Of a stretch of DNA of 64,000 bases, positions 9,172 to 17,293 are shown piece by piece. Each line of letters opens with the position of its first letter. Within the stretch, counting starts at the first letter, position 1. The position numbers and the translations under genes were made by a program. The DNA comes from Allobacillus halotolerans (GTDB taxonomy: Bacteria; Bacillota; Bacilli; Bacillales; Alkalibacillaceae), in assembly GCF_028743495.1 (NCBI RefSeq), contig NZ_CP117968.1. One strand, written 5' to 3'. The notes under the pieces are model-generated. The model made no database searches and was not told the DNA's origin. It worked only from the letters and a program-made list of their open reading frames with translations.

Positions 9172-9795
9172 TTAATCTTCTTTTACCAATTCGACGAAAG
9201 CACGGGTGATATTTGTCTTTGTCACTCGGCCGATGACTTCCAATCCGTCATTTTTTTCATTAATAACGGGTAGGGCATCTATTTGATTTTCGATTAACTT
9301 ATTTGCTACGTCAATCAGCAGTTCATCTTTTTTACAAACTTTGATCATCGGCATTCTTGTCATAATAATATGTACAGGAACCTCCTGTAAACTCTGTTGG
9401 CCAAGACTGGCACGAAGTAAGTCTTTTCTAGATAAAACACCTTGTAAGCGTGAGGCTTCATCCACGACAAAAAGAGTTCCGACATCCTCTAAAAACATCG
9501 TTGTAATCGCATCATATACACTAACATGTTCATTGACTACAACTGGAACCGAAAAGTGCTCACTGACTTTCATTTTTTTGATATTATGCGTCAGTAATTC
9601 GTTTCTAGTTTTACCTGTATAAAAATAACCGACACGTGGTCTTGCGTCTAGAAATCCAGCCATTGTCAGGATGGCTAAATCAGGTCGCAAGGTAGCTCGC
9701 GTCAATTTTAGTCGATCAGCAATATGTTCACCAGTAATCGGTCCGTTCTCTTTGACGATTGAAACAATCTCTTCTTGACGGGCGGAAAGTTCCAT
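9172..9795 (-). CDS. ccpN: Transcriptional repressor CcpN (HTH plus two CBS domains)
   Basis: Represses gluconeogenic genes (gapB, pckA) in B. subtilis. It has 207 residues with the chosen start. An N-terminal winged HTH (LTRATLRPDLAILTMAGF near residues 30-50) is followed by two CBS domains that bind ligand. I chose the ATG at 9795 (MELSARQE) because AAGGTGG lies eight bases upstream. A longer start at 9843 has no ribosome site and exceeds the family length. The yqfL gene follows. Confidence 0.92.
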   Translation of the reverse strand: MELSARQEEIVSIVKENGPITGEHIADRLKLTRATLRPDLAILTMAGFLDARPRVGYFYTGKTRNELLTHNIKKMKVSEHFSVPVVVNEHVSVYDAITTMFLEDVGTLFVVDEASRLQGVLSRKDLLRASLGQQSLQEVPVHIIMTRMPMIKVCKKDELLIDVANKLIENQIDALPVINEKNDGLEVIGRVTKTNITRAFVELVKED

Positions 9796-9871
9796 TTCAT
9801 TCACCACCTTACCTTCGATTACGTTATACTTTTTGCTATTCATTATATCCGATTCGTGCTAAAAATAAAAT

Positions 9872-9907
9872 AAAGGATGACTCATTGTACGAAATTTGTC
9901 ACCCTTT
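9872..9907 (-). terminator. Terminator after recO
   Basis: AAAGGATGAC (9872-9881) pairs with GTCACCCTTT (9898-9907). On the minus strand a T-rich tract follows. The stem overlaps the end of recO and separates it from ccpN. Confidence 0.6.
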
Positions 9908-10656
9908 TACTCTTCTAATAAATGAATTTGATCTAAAAATCGTTTGCTTTTGATGAACATTCCACCGTAACGATCATAATAGTCATCCAGTAATTTTCTT
10001 AGCCATTGAATGGTTTCTTTTCTCAGCTGAATATTCCGTATTCGCTTTATACTTGTTTCACTCATTGTTTGCAGCAGTTTATGAATTGAACTCGGTAACG
10101 ATACAGCGTCAGACGCTTTATACTTGCATTGCTGGCAGAGTACACCACCTTCAGTTATGGAGAAAGCAACAATTGGTTCATCAATATGACCATTTACGCA
10201 TTCTTTTAAAACTGGAGCAAAACCACCGATCTGGTATAACTTCAATTCAAGCATCATCGCAATGATTGCTGGCGGATTCTCGTCTTCTGCCATCTTTTCT
10301 AAACTGGCTAACAGTTCTAGAAATAATAATTCATATTTCTCTCGTTCGTTCATCATTTTCGATACCAGCTCAGCTATGTATGTCGCATATCCGGTTTTTA
10401 CGATGTCTTCCCGGATTTCCCTCATACTATCCAATACCTCGGCTTGTTGAATCGTACCCAACCCAGTCGAAATGCGCATGACAAATATTCCATAGATAAA
10501 TGGCTGCGTAACCGCAGCCATTCGACTTTTTGATTTTTTGGCACCCCTGGCAACACCGCTGATCAGTCCATACTCGCGTGTAAACAGGGTGACTATTTTA
10601 TTCGTTTCGCCATAATCCTTTGTTCTTAAGACAATGCCTTCAACTTTTTCAAACAT
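9907..10656 (-). CDS. recO: DNA repair protein RecO
   Basis: Loads RecA on gapped DNA within the RecF pathway. 249 residues. An N-terminal OB fold begins MFEKVEGIVLRTKDYGETNKIV, and a helical C-terminal domain has a Cys pair (CQQCKY) and CVNGH that may bind zinc. The gene follows era and yqzL, as in B. subtilis. The glyQ-glyS genes that follow recO there are missing, and ccpN comes next. Confidence 0.95.
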   Translation of the reverse strand: MFEKVEGIVLRTKDYGETNKIVTLFTREYGLISGVARGAKKSKSRMAAVTQPFIYGIFVMRISTGLGTIQQAEVLDSMREIREDIVKTGYATYIAELVSKMMNEREKYELLFLELLASLEKMAEDENPPAIIAMMLELKLYQIGGFAPVLKECVNGHIDEPIVAFSITEGGVLCQQCKYKASDAVSLPSSIHKLLQTMSETSIKRIRNIQLRKETIQWLRKLLDDYYDRYGGMFIKSKRFLDQIHLLEE

Positions 10657-10686
10657 CTAGCATCCCTTACTTTCTCAATGTACCCC

Positions 10687-10836
10687 TTATTTCGTTTCTA
10701 CCTGTGAAACAGATGACAATTCTTCCGTGTCCTCATCTGCTTTTTCTTCACTCAACTCTTCAACTTGTTTCATCAACAAGTAAGCTTCAAGGTTTCCTGT
10801 CTTCTCAAATAATTTCCATGGCAATTCACTCATCAT
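10687..10836 (-). CDS. yqzL: YqzL family small protein
   Basis: A 49-residue protein translated directly from the sequence (begins MMSELPWKLFEKTGNLEAY). The pattern W-K-x-F-x-x-T-G-N-x-x-x-Y-L-L is typical of the YqzL family, which has no known function. The ribosome site GGTGGAGG lies just before two tandem ATG codons (10836 and 10833), so the exact start is ambiguous. It lies between era and recO, its conserved place in Bacillaceae. Confidence 0.85.
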   Translation of the reverse strand: MMSELPWKLFEKTGNLEAYLLMKQVEELSEEKADEDTEELSSVSQVETK

Positions 10837-10940
10837 GTCCTCCACCTTTCAGTAATTTGAACTGAAAAAATGACTCATTTGTTATTTTCTCCGGTTTTGG
10901 TTTGTTCATAAGTTTTAATAATTACCATTTCAGCGATTGT

Positions 10941-11852
10941 TTAGTACTCTTCCTCACGATATCCGTATTCCCGTAGTTGTGAGGCACGGTTGCGCCAATC
11001 TTTTTGAACTTTTACCCAAAGTTCCATAAATACTTTTGAACCAAGCAAGTTTTCAATATCTTTTCTAGCCTCGGTTCCAATTTGTTTCAACATATTCCCT
11101 TGTTTTCCGATAATAATCCCTTTTTGTGATTTTCTTTCGACAATGACAGTTGCTTGTACATCGATAATGTCCTTGTTTTCCTGCTTTTTAATCGATTCGA
11201 TGATCACAGCGACTGAATGAGGTATCTCTTCCCTCGTATGATGAAGTACTTTCTCTCTGATCAATTCACTAATGATAAAACGCTCTGGATGATCTGTTAC
11301 ATGATCTTCTGGATAATATTGTGGGCCTTCAGGCAATTGATCAACCAATACCTCCAGTAATCTGTCAACATTATTTCCTTGCAGTGCGGAAATTGGCACA
11401 ACTTCGGCAAACGGAAGTTTTTCGCGGTATTGATCAATCAAAGGCAGTAGTTCATCTGGATGGACTTCATCAATTTTGTTGATAACGAGTAATACAGGTT
11501 GCGAAATACCTTTTAACTTTTCAATGATAAATTCGTCGCCTTTTCCATAGCCTTCCTTTGCGTTAACCATGAACATGATTGCATCTACTTCATTTAGTGT
11601 GTCAATCGATGACTTTACCATGAAGTCACCGAGTCGGTGTTTCGGTTTATGAATTCCGGGTGTATCAATAAAAATCAATTGATACGTATCTGTTGTTAAG
11701 ACACCTTGAATTTTGTTGCGCGTTGTTTGTGGTTTGTCACTCATGATCGCAACCTTTTGACCAATCACATAATTCATGAATGTTGATTTCCCAACATTAG
11801 GGCGACCGATGATTGCTATAAAACCTGAGTGATAGTTTTCTGATGATTGCAT
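10941..11852 (-). CDS. era: GTPase Era, 16S rRNA maturation and 30S assembly
   Basis: Binds GTP and the 3' end of 16S rRNA. 303 residues. The G domain shows GRPNVGKST (G1, near residue 16), DTPG (G3), NKID (G4) and SAL (G5). The C-terminal KH domain has GIIIGKQGNMLKQIG. It is followed by yqzL and recO. The cdd gene that precedes era in B. subtilis is absent; a 592-bp region with a mobile-element remnant lies there instead. Confidence 0.97.
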   Translation of the reverse strand: MQSSENYHSGFIAIIGRPNVGKSTFMNYVIGQKVAIMSDKPQTTRNKIQGVLTTDTYQLIFIDTPGIHKPKHRLGDFMVKSSIDTLNEVDAIMFMVNAKEGYGKGDEFIIEKLKGISQPVLLVINKIDEVHPDELLPLIDQYREKLPFAEVVPISALQGNNVDRLLEVLVDQLPEGPQYYPEDHVTDHPERFIISELIREKVLHHTREEIPHSVAVIIESIKKQENKDIIDVQATVIVERKSQKGIIIGKQGNMLKQIGTEARKDIENLLGSKVFMELWVKVQKDWRNRASQLREYGYREEEY

Positions 11853-12236
11853 ATTTATTACACCTACTTGTATTCTGTTAGTGGTATTTTACTACATTTG
11901 AACTGAAATTTCACAACATCGACAAAGGTAGTAGAAAATAGACAAAGACAATGTTGATTTTATTTCATTTTACCCAAAATGCGATCGAGTAAATCTTTTT
12001 AATGAATTCGTTTTTGTATGCCGCGTACTTATTGAAAATAGTATCATTAGATGGATAATAAGCAACTTGCGAGCACTAATCCCTTAAACGCTAAAACATT
12101 TTTGTGATAATGAATTTTTTTCTATAAGTTAATTAATTGGTATGATCAAAATACGAAACCCCAGCTTTGAACTTTTTAACATTCGTTCACTAACTGGGGG
12201 CTGTCTGGATTATGGCTCTAATGCCTTTTTTAAAAT
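11853..12236. other. Gene-free stretch between era and the MITE-like element
   Basis: No coding sequence is supported in this AT-rich interval. It holds a hairpin with a conserved loop (12157-12201) and short AT-rich tracts. It occupies the position of cdd in B. subtilis, but I see no cdd remnant. Confidence 0.6.
12157..12201 (-). terminator. Hairpin with conserved loop, likely former dgkA-side terminator
   Basis: The arms AACCCCAG and CTGGGGG enclose a loop of about 29 nt. On the minus strand a T-rich tract follows. The loop is very similar to the hairpin after gpr (44981-45022), although the stems differ in sequence. It probably ended the dgkA transcript before the element at 12237-12443 inserted. 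Confidence 0.6.
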
Positions 12237-12443
12237 GGCTTTGTTAAAGTCCGTTGTTGATATTGTGATCCGCTATCGGTGGACGCTTTCCGCGGGCACG
12301 GCTCGAGCCTCCTCGGAAGAAAGGCACTTCCTGCGGGGTCTCGAGACTCGTGCTATTCCCGCAGGAGTCGCCACCTTCGCTTCTCACAATTCAACAACTC
12401 AGTGTACATCATTCGAAAATCAACACTAAACCTTAACAGAGCC
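12237..12443. mobile_element. 207-bp MITE-like non-autonomous element
   Basis: Imperfect terminal inverted repeats are present: left GGCTTTGTTAAAGT (12237-12250) and, on the opposite strand at the right end, GGCTCTGTTAAGGT. The similarity extends to TGTTGAT on both arms. The element is flanked by a perfect 8-bp direct repeat TTTAAAAT (12229-12236 and 12444-12451). A GC-rich inner palindrome spans 12278-12375. It encodes no transposase. The 8-bp duplication and GGCTCT-like ends resemble ISL3-type elements, but I cannot confirm the family. The right copy of the duplication contains the dgkA stop codon. Confidence 0.75.
12278..12375. repeat. GC-rich imperfect palindrome inside the MITE
   Basis: GGTGGACGCTTTCCGCGGGC on the left is mirrored by the reverse complement GGTGGCGACTCCTGCGGG on the right, with a second CTCGAG pair inside. 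This composition is much more GC-rich than its surroundings. I recognise it as a type of intergenic repeat found in many Bacillaceae genomes, from memory only. Confidence 0.65.
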
Positions 12444-12444
12444 T

Positions 12445-12825
12445 TTAAAATAAAGCATTCATAAATTCAATTACTTTCGGGAAAAAGATAATTATTCCGA
12501 CCATCGCAGCAAAAATGGCGGCTACCAAGACAGCTGCCGCACTTATATCTTTAATATTTTTGGCTGATTCGTGTTCTTCTTTAAACAATACATCTGTAAG
12601 TAGCTCAACCACCGTATTCATTAACTCAAATGCTAAAACAAAGCCGATGGCCAATATAACAAAGAGCCATTCAAAAACAGAGATGCGAAAAAGGAAACCT
12701 GAAAATATGACCACAAACATGATGATGACATGTATACGCATATTAAATTCTGTTTTCAATGAGGTAATGACGCCTGTGACGGCATAACCCAACCCAATTC
12801 GATCTCTATTTTTTTTATTTTTCAT
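12445..12825 (-). CDS. dgkA: Undecaprenol kinase / diacylglycerol kinase family protein
   Basis: Small membrane kinase of 126 residues that in Gram-positives phosphorylates undecaprenol. Three transmembrane helices follow a short basic N terminus (MKNKKNRDRIGLGYA). The conserved motif FELMNTVVELLTD carries the active-site glutamates. It overlaps the ybeY stop by 11 bases. The stop codon lies within the target duplication of the adjacent MITE, so the insertion kept the protein end intact. Confidence 0.95.
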   Translation of the reverse strand: MKNKKNRDRIGLGYAVTGVITSLKTEFNMRIHVIIMFVVIFSGFLFRISVFEWLFVILAIGFVLAFELMNTVVELLTDVLFKEEHESAKNIKDISAAAVLVAAIFAAMVGIIIFFPKVIEFMNALF

Positions 12826-13288
12826 GGCGAGTTAACCCAAAATCATCAAGTAGATGATCTTGTCGTTCCATCATTTCTTTTTCTTCTTCTGTCGTCATAT
12901 GATCATAACCCAATAAATGCAAGAAACCATGAACAGCAAGAAAGCCTAATTCCCGATTGAATGAATGACCATATTCATTTGCTTGTTCATTGACCTTTTC
13001 AATGGAAATGATGATATCACCAAGATGCCGAGGTAAATTATCTCCCCGGATCTCAATTTCTTCCTCCCCGTGTTCCTCGAGGGCAAACGAAATCACATCG
13101 GTTGGCTGATCTTTGTCACGGTATTGCTTATTAATTTCTTGAATCGTTTCATTATCGACAATGGTTATCGATAATTCGGCGTCATTCTCAATCTCTTCTT
13201 TTTCTCGTGCGTAATCAAGTAGCTTTTCCAGTAATTCTAGTTGATTTTGTTCGAGTTGGTTTGTTTCATCGTTAATATCAATAATCAT
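12815..13288 (-). CDS. ybeY: rRNA maturation endoribonuclease YbeY
   Basis: Zinc-dependent RNase for 16S rRNA 3' maturation and ribosome quality control. 157 residues. The metal-binding motif HGFLHLLGYDH (HxxxHxxxxxH) is at about residues 118-128. It overlaps pgpH by 4 bases and dgkA by 11, so the phoH-pgpH-ybeY-dgkA genes form a tightly coupled operon. Confidence 0.96.
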   Translation of the reverse strand: MIIDINDETNQLEQNQLELLEKLLDYAREKEEIENDAELSITIVDNETIQEINKQYRDKDQPTDVISFALEEHGEEEIEIRGDNLPRHLGDIIISIEKVNEQANEYGHSFNRELGFLAVHGFLHLLGYDHMTTEEEKEMMERQDHLLDDFGLTRHEK

Positions 13289-14766
13289 GAGTGAGCCTCC
13301 TTTACCTTAGCTTCTTGAATGGAATCCGATGGATAGTCAATCCGCTCGTGAAAAACACCGTTTAACACGCTGTGAATAGAGTTTTCAATTATTTTTAAAT
13401 CGCTCAAAGCTAATTGACTGTCATTTAACTGCTCGTCCATTAATCGGTTATTCATGATCGAGCTGACGAGCTTTCTGATCTCTTCCTTCGTTGGATTTTT
13501 CTTCGATCGGACCGCTGCTTCAACAGAATCACATATATTGATGACAGCAGCTTCCTTTGTTTGTGGAATTGGACCTTTGTAACGAAAGGCCGATTCTTCT
13601 ACATCATCATTCGTTTGCTTTTTTGCTTTATGGTAAAAGTAACTTAGTAATGTAGTACCGTGGTGTTGTTCGGTAATTTCAATTATTTCTTCCGGCAATT
13701 TATACTGTCTCAATATTTCAGCACCTTCATAAGGATGGGCCAAAATGATTTTGGCACTTTCTTCTGGTGATAGTTCATCATGTGGGTTATCTATATTTTG
13801 CTGGTTTTCGATAAAATAATGTGGCCGAAGTGCCTTCCCCACATCATGGTAATACGCAGCTACTCTCGCTAATAATCCGTTAGCTCCTATGGCTTCACAT
13901 GCCGATTCGCTTAGATTGGCAACCATGACACTATGGTGATAGGTGCCAGGCGCTTCAATCAGAATTTTTTTCAATAAAGGATGGTTAGGATTGGATAACT
14001 TCAAAAGCTTAGACTCCGTCAATAGGTTCAGCCCTGCTTCAAACAACGGGAGCAGCCCGAGTGCCAAGACAACGGAGACTAACACGGAAAGACCAGCGAA
14101 CAATAAAGACAGAAATAAATTCAGTGTGAAGATTTCTGTTTCTATAGGAATGACAAATGTAATAACGAGCAACCAATGGACAAACAGTAGGAACGCTGAG
14201 TTTTTAATTAACGATACACGTTCGATTAATGATCCTAGAAAGTAAATCGCAACCATTTGTGAAATTTGATAATAAAGGAAAGAGATTATGAAAGCATCTG
14301 TGAAATGCGCGTGAAAAATACTTGCCGTAATTAAAGACATCCAAACTGTCGATATAATGGCAATCCGCTCACCAACTAATCGATTCATTAAAATGGCGTA
14401 AGCAGCTACAGGTGCAATATAAAACAACATCGAATGATCAGGACCAAATACGTTAGTGATCAATAATAAGAAGTACATGCCAAGATTCAACAAGACGAAA
14501 GATATAGCCGTATTCTTTGACCAATTGTTATTCGTCGTTCGTAATTCCATATACATCAGCATAAACATACAGACAGAAATAACACTCATTACAGTAAACA
14601 AGTGAAGTGATTTGTCACCTTGCAAGTATTGAATCATCAAAATAATAACAAAAACGGCAGGCAAACTGATACTACAGATGACTGCCGAAAAACGAGATGA
14701 TTGATTTCTTGTATGATTAAAAAGCGTTTTATTCTCGTATTGATCCATTGAAATCCCCAACTTCAT
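13285..14766 (-). CDS. pgpH: PgpH-type cyclic-di-AMP phosphodiesterase, short form without extracellular sensor
   Basis: 7TM-HD protein of the YqfF/PgpH family that hydrolyses c-di-AMP. It has 493 residues, against about 710 in B. subtilis YqfF. About seven transmembrane helices occupy residues 26-250. The HD domain follows with all ligands visible: YHHSVMVANL, YYHDVGK, HPYEGAEI, EQHHGTTL and NICDSVEAA. The usual N-terminal anchor plus 7TMR-HDED extracellular domain is missing. Only 10 bp separate it from phoH, so the domain is not encoded upstream. An alternative start is ATG 14748 (MDQYENKT), preceded by GGGGA. Confidence 0.9.
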   Translation of the reverse strand: MKLGISMDQYENKTLFNHTRNQSSRFSAVICSISLPAVFVIILMIQYLQGDKSLHLFTVMSVISVCMFMLMYMELRTTNNNWSKNTAISFVLLNLGMYFLLLITNVFGPDHSMLFYIAPVAAYAILMNRLVGERIAIISTVWMSLITASIFHAHFTDAFIISFLYYQISQMVAIYFLGSLIERVSLIKNSAFLLFVHWLLVITFVIPIETEIFTLNLFLSLLFAGLSVLVSVVLALGLLPLFEAGLNLLTESKLLKLSNPNHPLLKKILIEAPGTYHHSVMVANLSESACEAIGANGLLARVAAYYHDVGKALRPHYFIENQQNIDNPHDELSPEESAKIILAHPYEGAEILRQYKLPEEIIEITEQHHGTTLLSYFYHKAKKQTNDDVEESAFRYKGPIPQTKEAAVINICDSVEAAVRSKKNPTKEEIRKLVSSIMNNRLMDEQLNDSQLALSDLKIIENSIHSVLNGVFHERIDYPSDSIQEAKVKEAHS

Positions 14767-14776
14767 TTCTTTTTAT

Positions 14777-15733
14777 TTATTCATCTTCATAAGCTTCGAT
14801 TATTCGTTGTACGAGTGGGTGTCGAACGACATCGGAGCCTTTCAGATAATTGAATGAGATTCCTTTAATGTTTTTGAGTTTTTGTTCAGTTACTTTCAAT
14901 CCTGAAATGACACCTTTTGGCAGGTCAATTTGTGAAACATCACCCGTAATCACCATTTTTGAACCGAATCCTAAACGAGTCAAGAACATTTTCATTTGTT
15001 CTGGCGTCGTATTTTGAGCCTCATCCAATATGACAAAAGCATCATCCAATGTACGGCCTCTCATGTAGGCCAAAGGAGCGATTTCAATCGTACCTCTTTC
15101 CATCAATCTGTCCGTATGCTCTACACCAAATATATCGTGCAAGGCATCGTATAGCGGACGTAGATATGGATCTACTTTTTCTTTTAAGTCACCAGGTAAG
15201 AAACCAAGGCTTTCTCCCGCTTCAACGGCTGGACGTGTCAATACCATGCGTTTAACATCGCCATTTCGCAATGCTTTGGCGGCCAATACAACAGCCAAAT
15301 AGGTCTTTCCTGTTCCGGCCGGCCCTATACCAAAAACAAGGTCGTTCGCTTTAATGGATTGAACATAATCTCTTTGTCCCAATGTCTTAACGCGAATCGG
15401 TTTTCCTTGTTGATTTTTCGTGATTTCATCTTCAAAGAGCGTTTCGAATTGCTCGATTTTTCCTTGTTTTGCTAATTCAATCCCATAAATGATATCACGC
15501 TCAGTCACATTGATGCCTTTTTTGATAATTTTCATAACAGCCAATAATAGGCTTTTTACTACATTAACATCATCAGAATTCCCAGAGATTTGGATTTGTC
15601 CGCCTCTTGTTATAATAGTGACCGGTAAATATTCTTCAATTTGTTTTATATTTCGATCATTGGTTCCGAATAAACTCAATGTATTTTGATGCTCTTCCGT
15701 GTGTAAGTCAATCGTTTCCTTACTCTCTTGCAT
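14777..15733 (-). CDS. phoH: PhoH-like ATPase
   Basis: Cytoplasmic P-loop ATPase of 318 residues. An N-terminal KH-like segment is followed by the PhoH domain with Walker A GPAGTGKTYLA near residue 137 and Walker B VILDEAQN. It is usually linked with ybeY and RNA metabolism. The gene lies between yqfD and pgpH, as in B. subtilis, with a 3-bp gap to yqfD. Confidence 0.95.
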   Translation of the reverse strand: MQESKETIDLHTEEHQNTLSLFGTNDRNIKQIEEYLPVTIITRGGQIQISGNSDDVNVVKSLLLAVMKIIKKGINVTERDIIYGIELAKQGKIEQFETLFEDEITKNQQGKPIRVKTLGQRDYVQSIKANDLVFGIGPAGTGKTYLAVVLAAKALRNGDVKRMVLTRPAVEAGESLGFLPGDLKEKVDPYLRPLYDALHDIFGVEHTDRLMERGTIEIAPLAYMRGRTLDDAFVILDEAQNTTPEQMKMFLTRLGFGSKMVITGDVSQIDLPKGVISGLKVTEQKLKNIKGISFNYLKGSDVVRHPLVQRIIEAYEDE

Positions 15734-15736
15734 ACA

Positions 15737-16894
15737 TCAGTCTCCTTGATCAATGATTTGTTGAGTGGAAATATCCTCGATTACTTTGACAAACATTTCT
15801 AGTTTAACTTTATCACTGTCTCGATCTTCGTGCAAAACTTTTTGGTATTCAAGTTTTACTTGTTGGCCAAGTTCCCGTTTTAATCGCTCTTCAATTAAAC
15901 TTGGCAAGCGTTCTTCAATATCATATTCTAATTCACTGGATTGTTCATCATAATAGTAACGCTTTGTCAGGCTGATTGGCAAAGGCCACTTAAAGAAATA
16001 AAACGGTGTCTTTTCTTCATGAACCAACCTTAACTCATTTTCTTCTTTCCCAATTTGCCGATCTCCTATACGCAAATGATAAGAAGTAACTGGGTCTGGT
16101 AGTAGTTTTAATTGCTCTTGTCTTAGGTTGATCGTTAATTGAAGATGATACCATACTTCAGCCCATATCTCACCTTTTGATGTTGTTTGGTTCTCTCCTT
16201 CTTCATCCAAAAGACCTGATACGAGAACATCTCCTTTTTTCACAACATCATTCACTTCCACCAAAGGCCTTCCATCTGTCACAAACATGGAATGAACCGT
16301 ACCCGATTTTTCAGCGACCAAATGGCTCGGTCTCTCATTTTGTTCCTCTAATTCTTTTTCACTTTCTTCAATCTCTATGTAATAACTCGTTCCTTGTCTT
16401 TGAATGCCGACATACGAGATTTCTTCAATCTTATTCATAATTTCTCTTTCAATTGTTGAGATGTTTTCTGTTTGTTGAATCCAATTCCCCTCCACCAAAC
16501 CAAGCTCTTGGGTCAAAGCTTGTACTTCATAGCGAGATTCATCTGTCCCGCCTTTTATCGTCACATTCCAAATCAAATTTGATAAACAAAATATAATGAC
16601 TACACCGATCAGCATACCGATCATCGCCGGAATCCACTTTTTTCGTTGTTGGTAAATTCGTGGAAACCCACTTTTTCTATTGAACCGAATTTTACATTGA
16701 TACGATTTTCTAAAACGCTTAAGAAGCGCTATATCCTTGTATGCAATCTGAAAAGATGCTTTTTCAGAAGACTTTCTACGCAAAGAAGAGATATGGACAT
16801 TCTCTTGAAGCAATCGATTCATGAATGATTCGATCTGTTTCCCTTCAACGTCTACAATTACTGTTCCTTTGATTTTACGACCGTATTTATTAAT
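15737..16894 (-). CDS. yqfD: Sporulation protein YqfD, probable ATT start
   Basis: SigE-regulon membrane protein of unknown function, needed for efficient sporulation in B. subtilis. It has about 385 residues with the start chosen here. One transmembrane segment (about residues 90-110) is followed by a long extracytoplasmic domain. The nearest ATG (16822) would cut off a conserved N-terminal segment (KYGRKIKGTVIVDVEG). The frame stays open upstream to an ATT at 16892-16894, which lies 7 bases after AAAGGAGAG. No ATG, GTG or TTG fits between. The yqfC stop TGA (16898-16900) lies between that ribosome site and the ATT. Confidence 0.85.
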   Translation of the reverse strand: MNKYGRKIKGTVIVDVEGKQIESFMNRLLQENVHISSLRRKSSEKASFQIAYKDIALLKRFRKSYQCKIRFNRKSGFPRIYQQRKKWIPAMIGMLIGVVIIFCLSNLIWNVTIKGGTDESRYEVQALTQELGLVEGNWIQQTENISTIEREIMNKIEEISYVGIQRQGTSYYIEIEESEKELEEQNERPSHLVAEKSGTVHSMFVTDGRPLVEVNDVVKKGDVLVSGLLDEEGENQTTSKGEIWAEVWYHLQLTINLRQEQLKLLPDPVTSYHLRIGDRQIGKEENELRLVHEEKTPFYFFKWPLPISLTKRYYYDEQSSELEYDIEERLPSLIEERLKRELGQQVKLEYQKVLHEDRDSDKVKLEMFVKVIEDISTQQIIDQGD

Positions 16895-16897
16895 GGT

Positions 16898-17188
16898 TCA
16901 ACTCTCCTTTCCTGTAGATTTTTGTGTCACGGACAAAATCGTACCTTCAATGACGATTTCGTTTTTCATCAAACTTTTAATGACTAAGTTTTTACCCTCA
17001 ACAACTATTTGACCCCCGTTTTGTTCAACAATAATTTGTTGATCCTGAAACTGCTTTAAACCTTTATGATTCTCTATATATAAATGAACATGGCCGATTA
17101 ATGTCATTCGTGGATAATCGTAGATGACATCATTGGGGAGCTGAGCTTTTTGTGTTAACCATCGATTTATTCGCTTTAATTTTTTCAT
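16898..17188 (-). CDS. yqfC: Sporulation protein YqfC
   Basis: Small protein of 96 residues in the YabP/YqfC family (begins MKKLKRINRWLTQKAQLPND). The family shows a beta-rich pattern with MTLIGHVHLYIENHKGL, a hallmark segment. In B. subtilis it belongs to the mother-cell SigE regulon and is the sister of YabP. It directly precedes yqfD and is separated from the gene upstream by a strong terminator, so yqfC-yqfD may start a separate sporulation transcript. Confidence 0.92.
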   Translation of the reverse strand: MKKLKRINRWLTQKAQLPNDVIYDYPRMTLIGHVHLYIENHKGLKQFQDQQIIVEQNGGQIVVEGKNLVIKSLMKNEIVIEGTILSVTQKSTGKES

Positions 17189-17247
17189 CCCACTTTCCCC
17201 CTATCATCTCCAATGTATGAATGAAATGAATGAACTATCACTTGCGA

Positions 17248-17285
17248 TTAAAAAAACCCACCTATTCCTTATTGAATAGGTGGGT
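17248..17285 (-). terminator. Strong terminator after the floA operon
   Basis: ACCCACCTATTC pairs perfectly with GAATAGGTGGGT over a 6-nt loop (17255-17284). On the minus strand the hairpin is followed by seven T. It lies just after the 159-residue gene and before yqfC. Confidence 0.93.
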
Positions 17286-17293
17286 CGCAAGAG

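Noticed and set aside
12142..12464. Two overlapping small plus-strand open frames
   Set aside because: They lie across the hairpin and the MITE palindrome, lack ribosome sites and have no family-like sequence.
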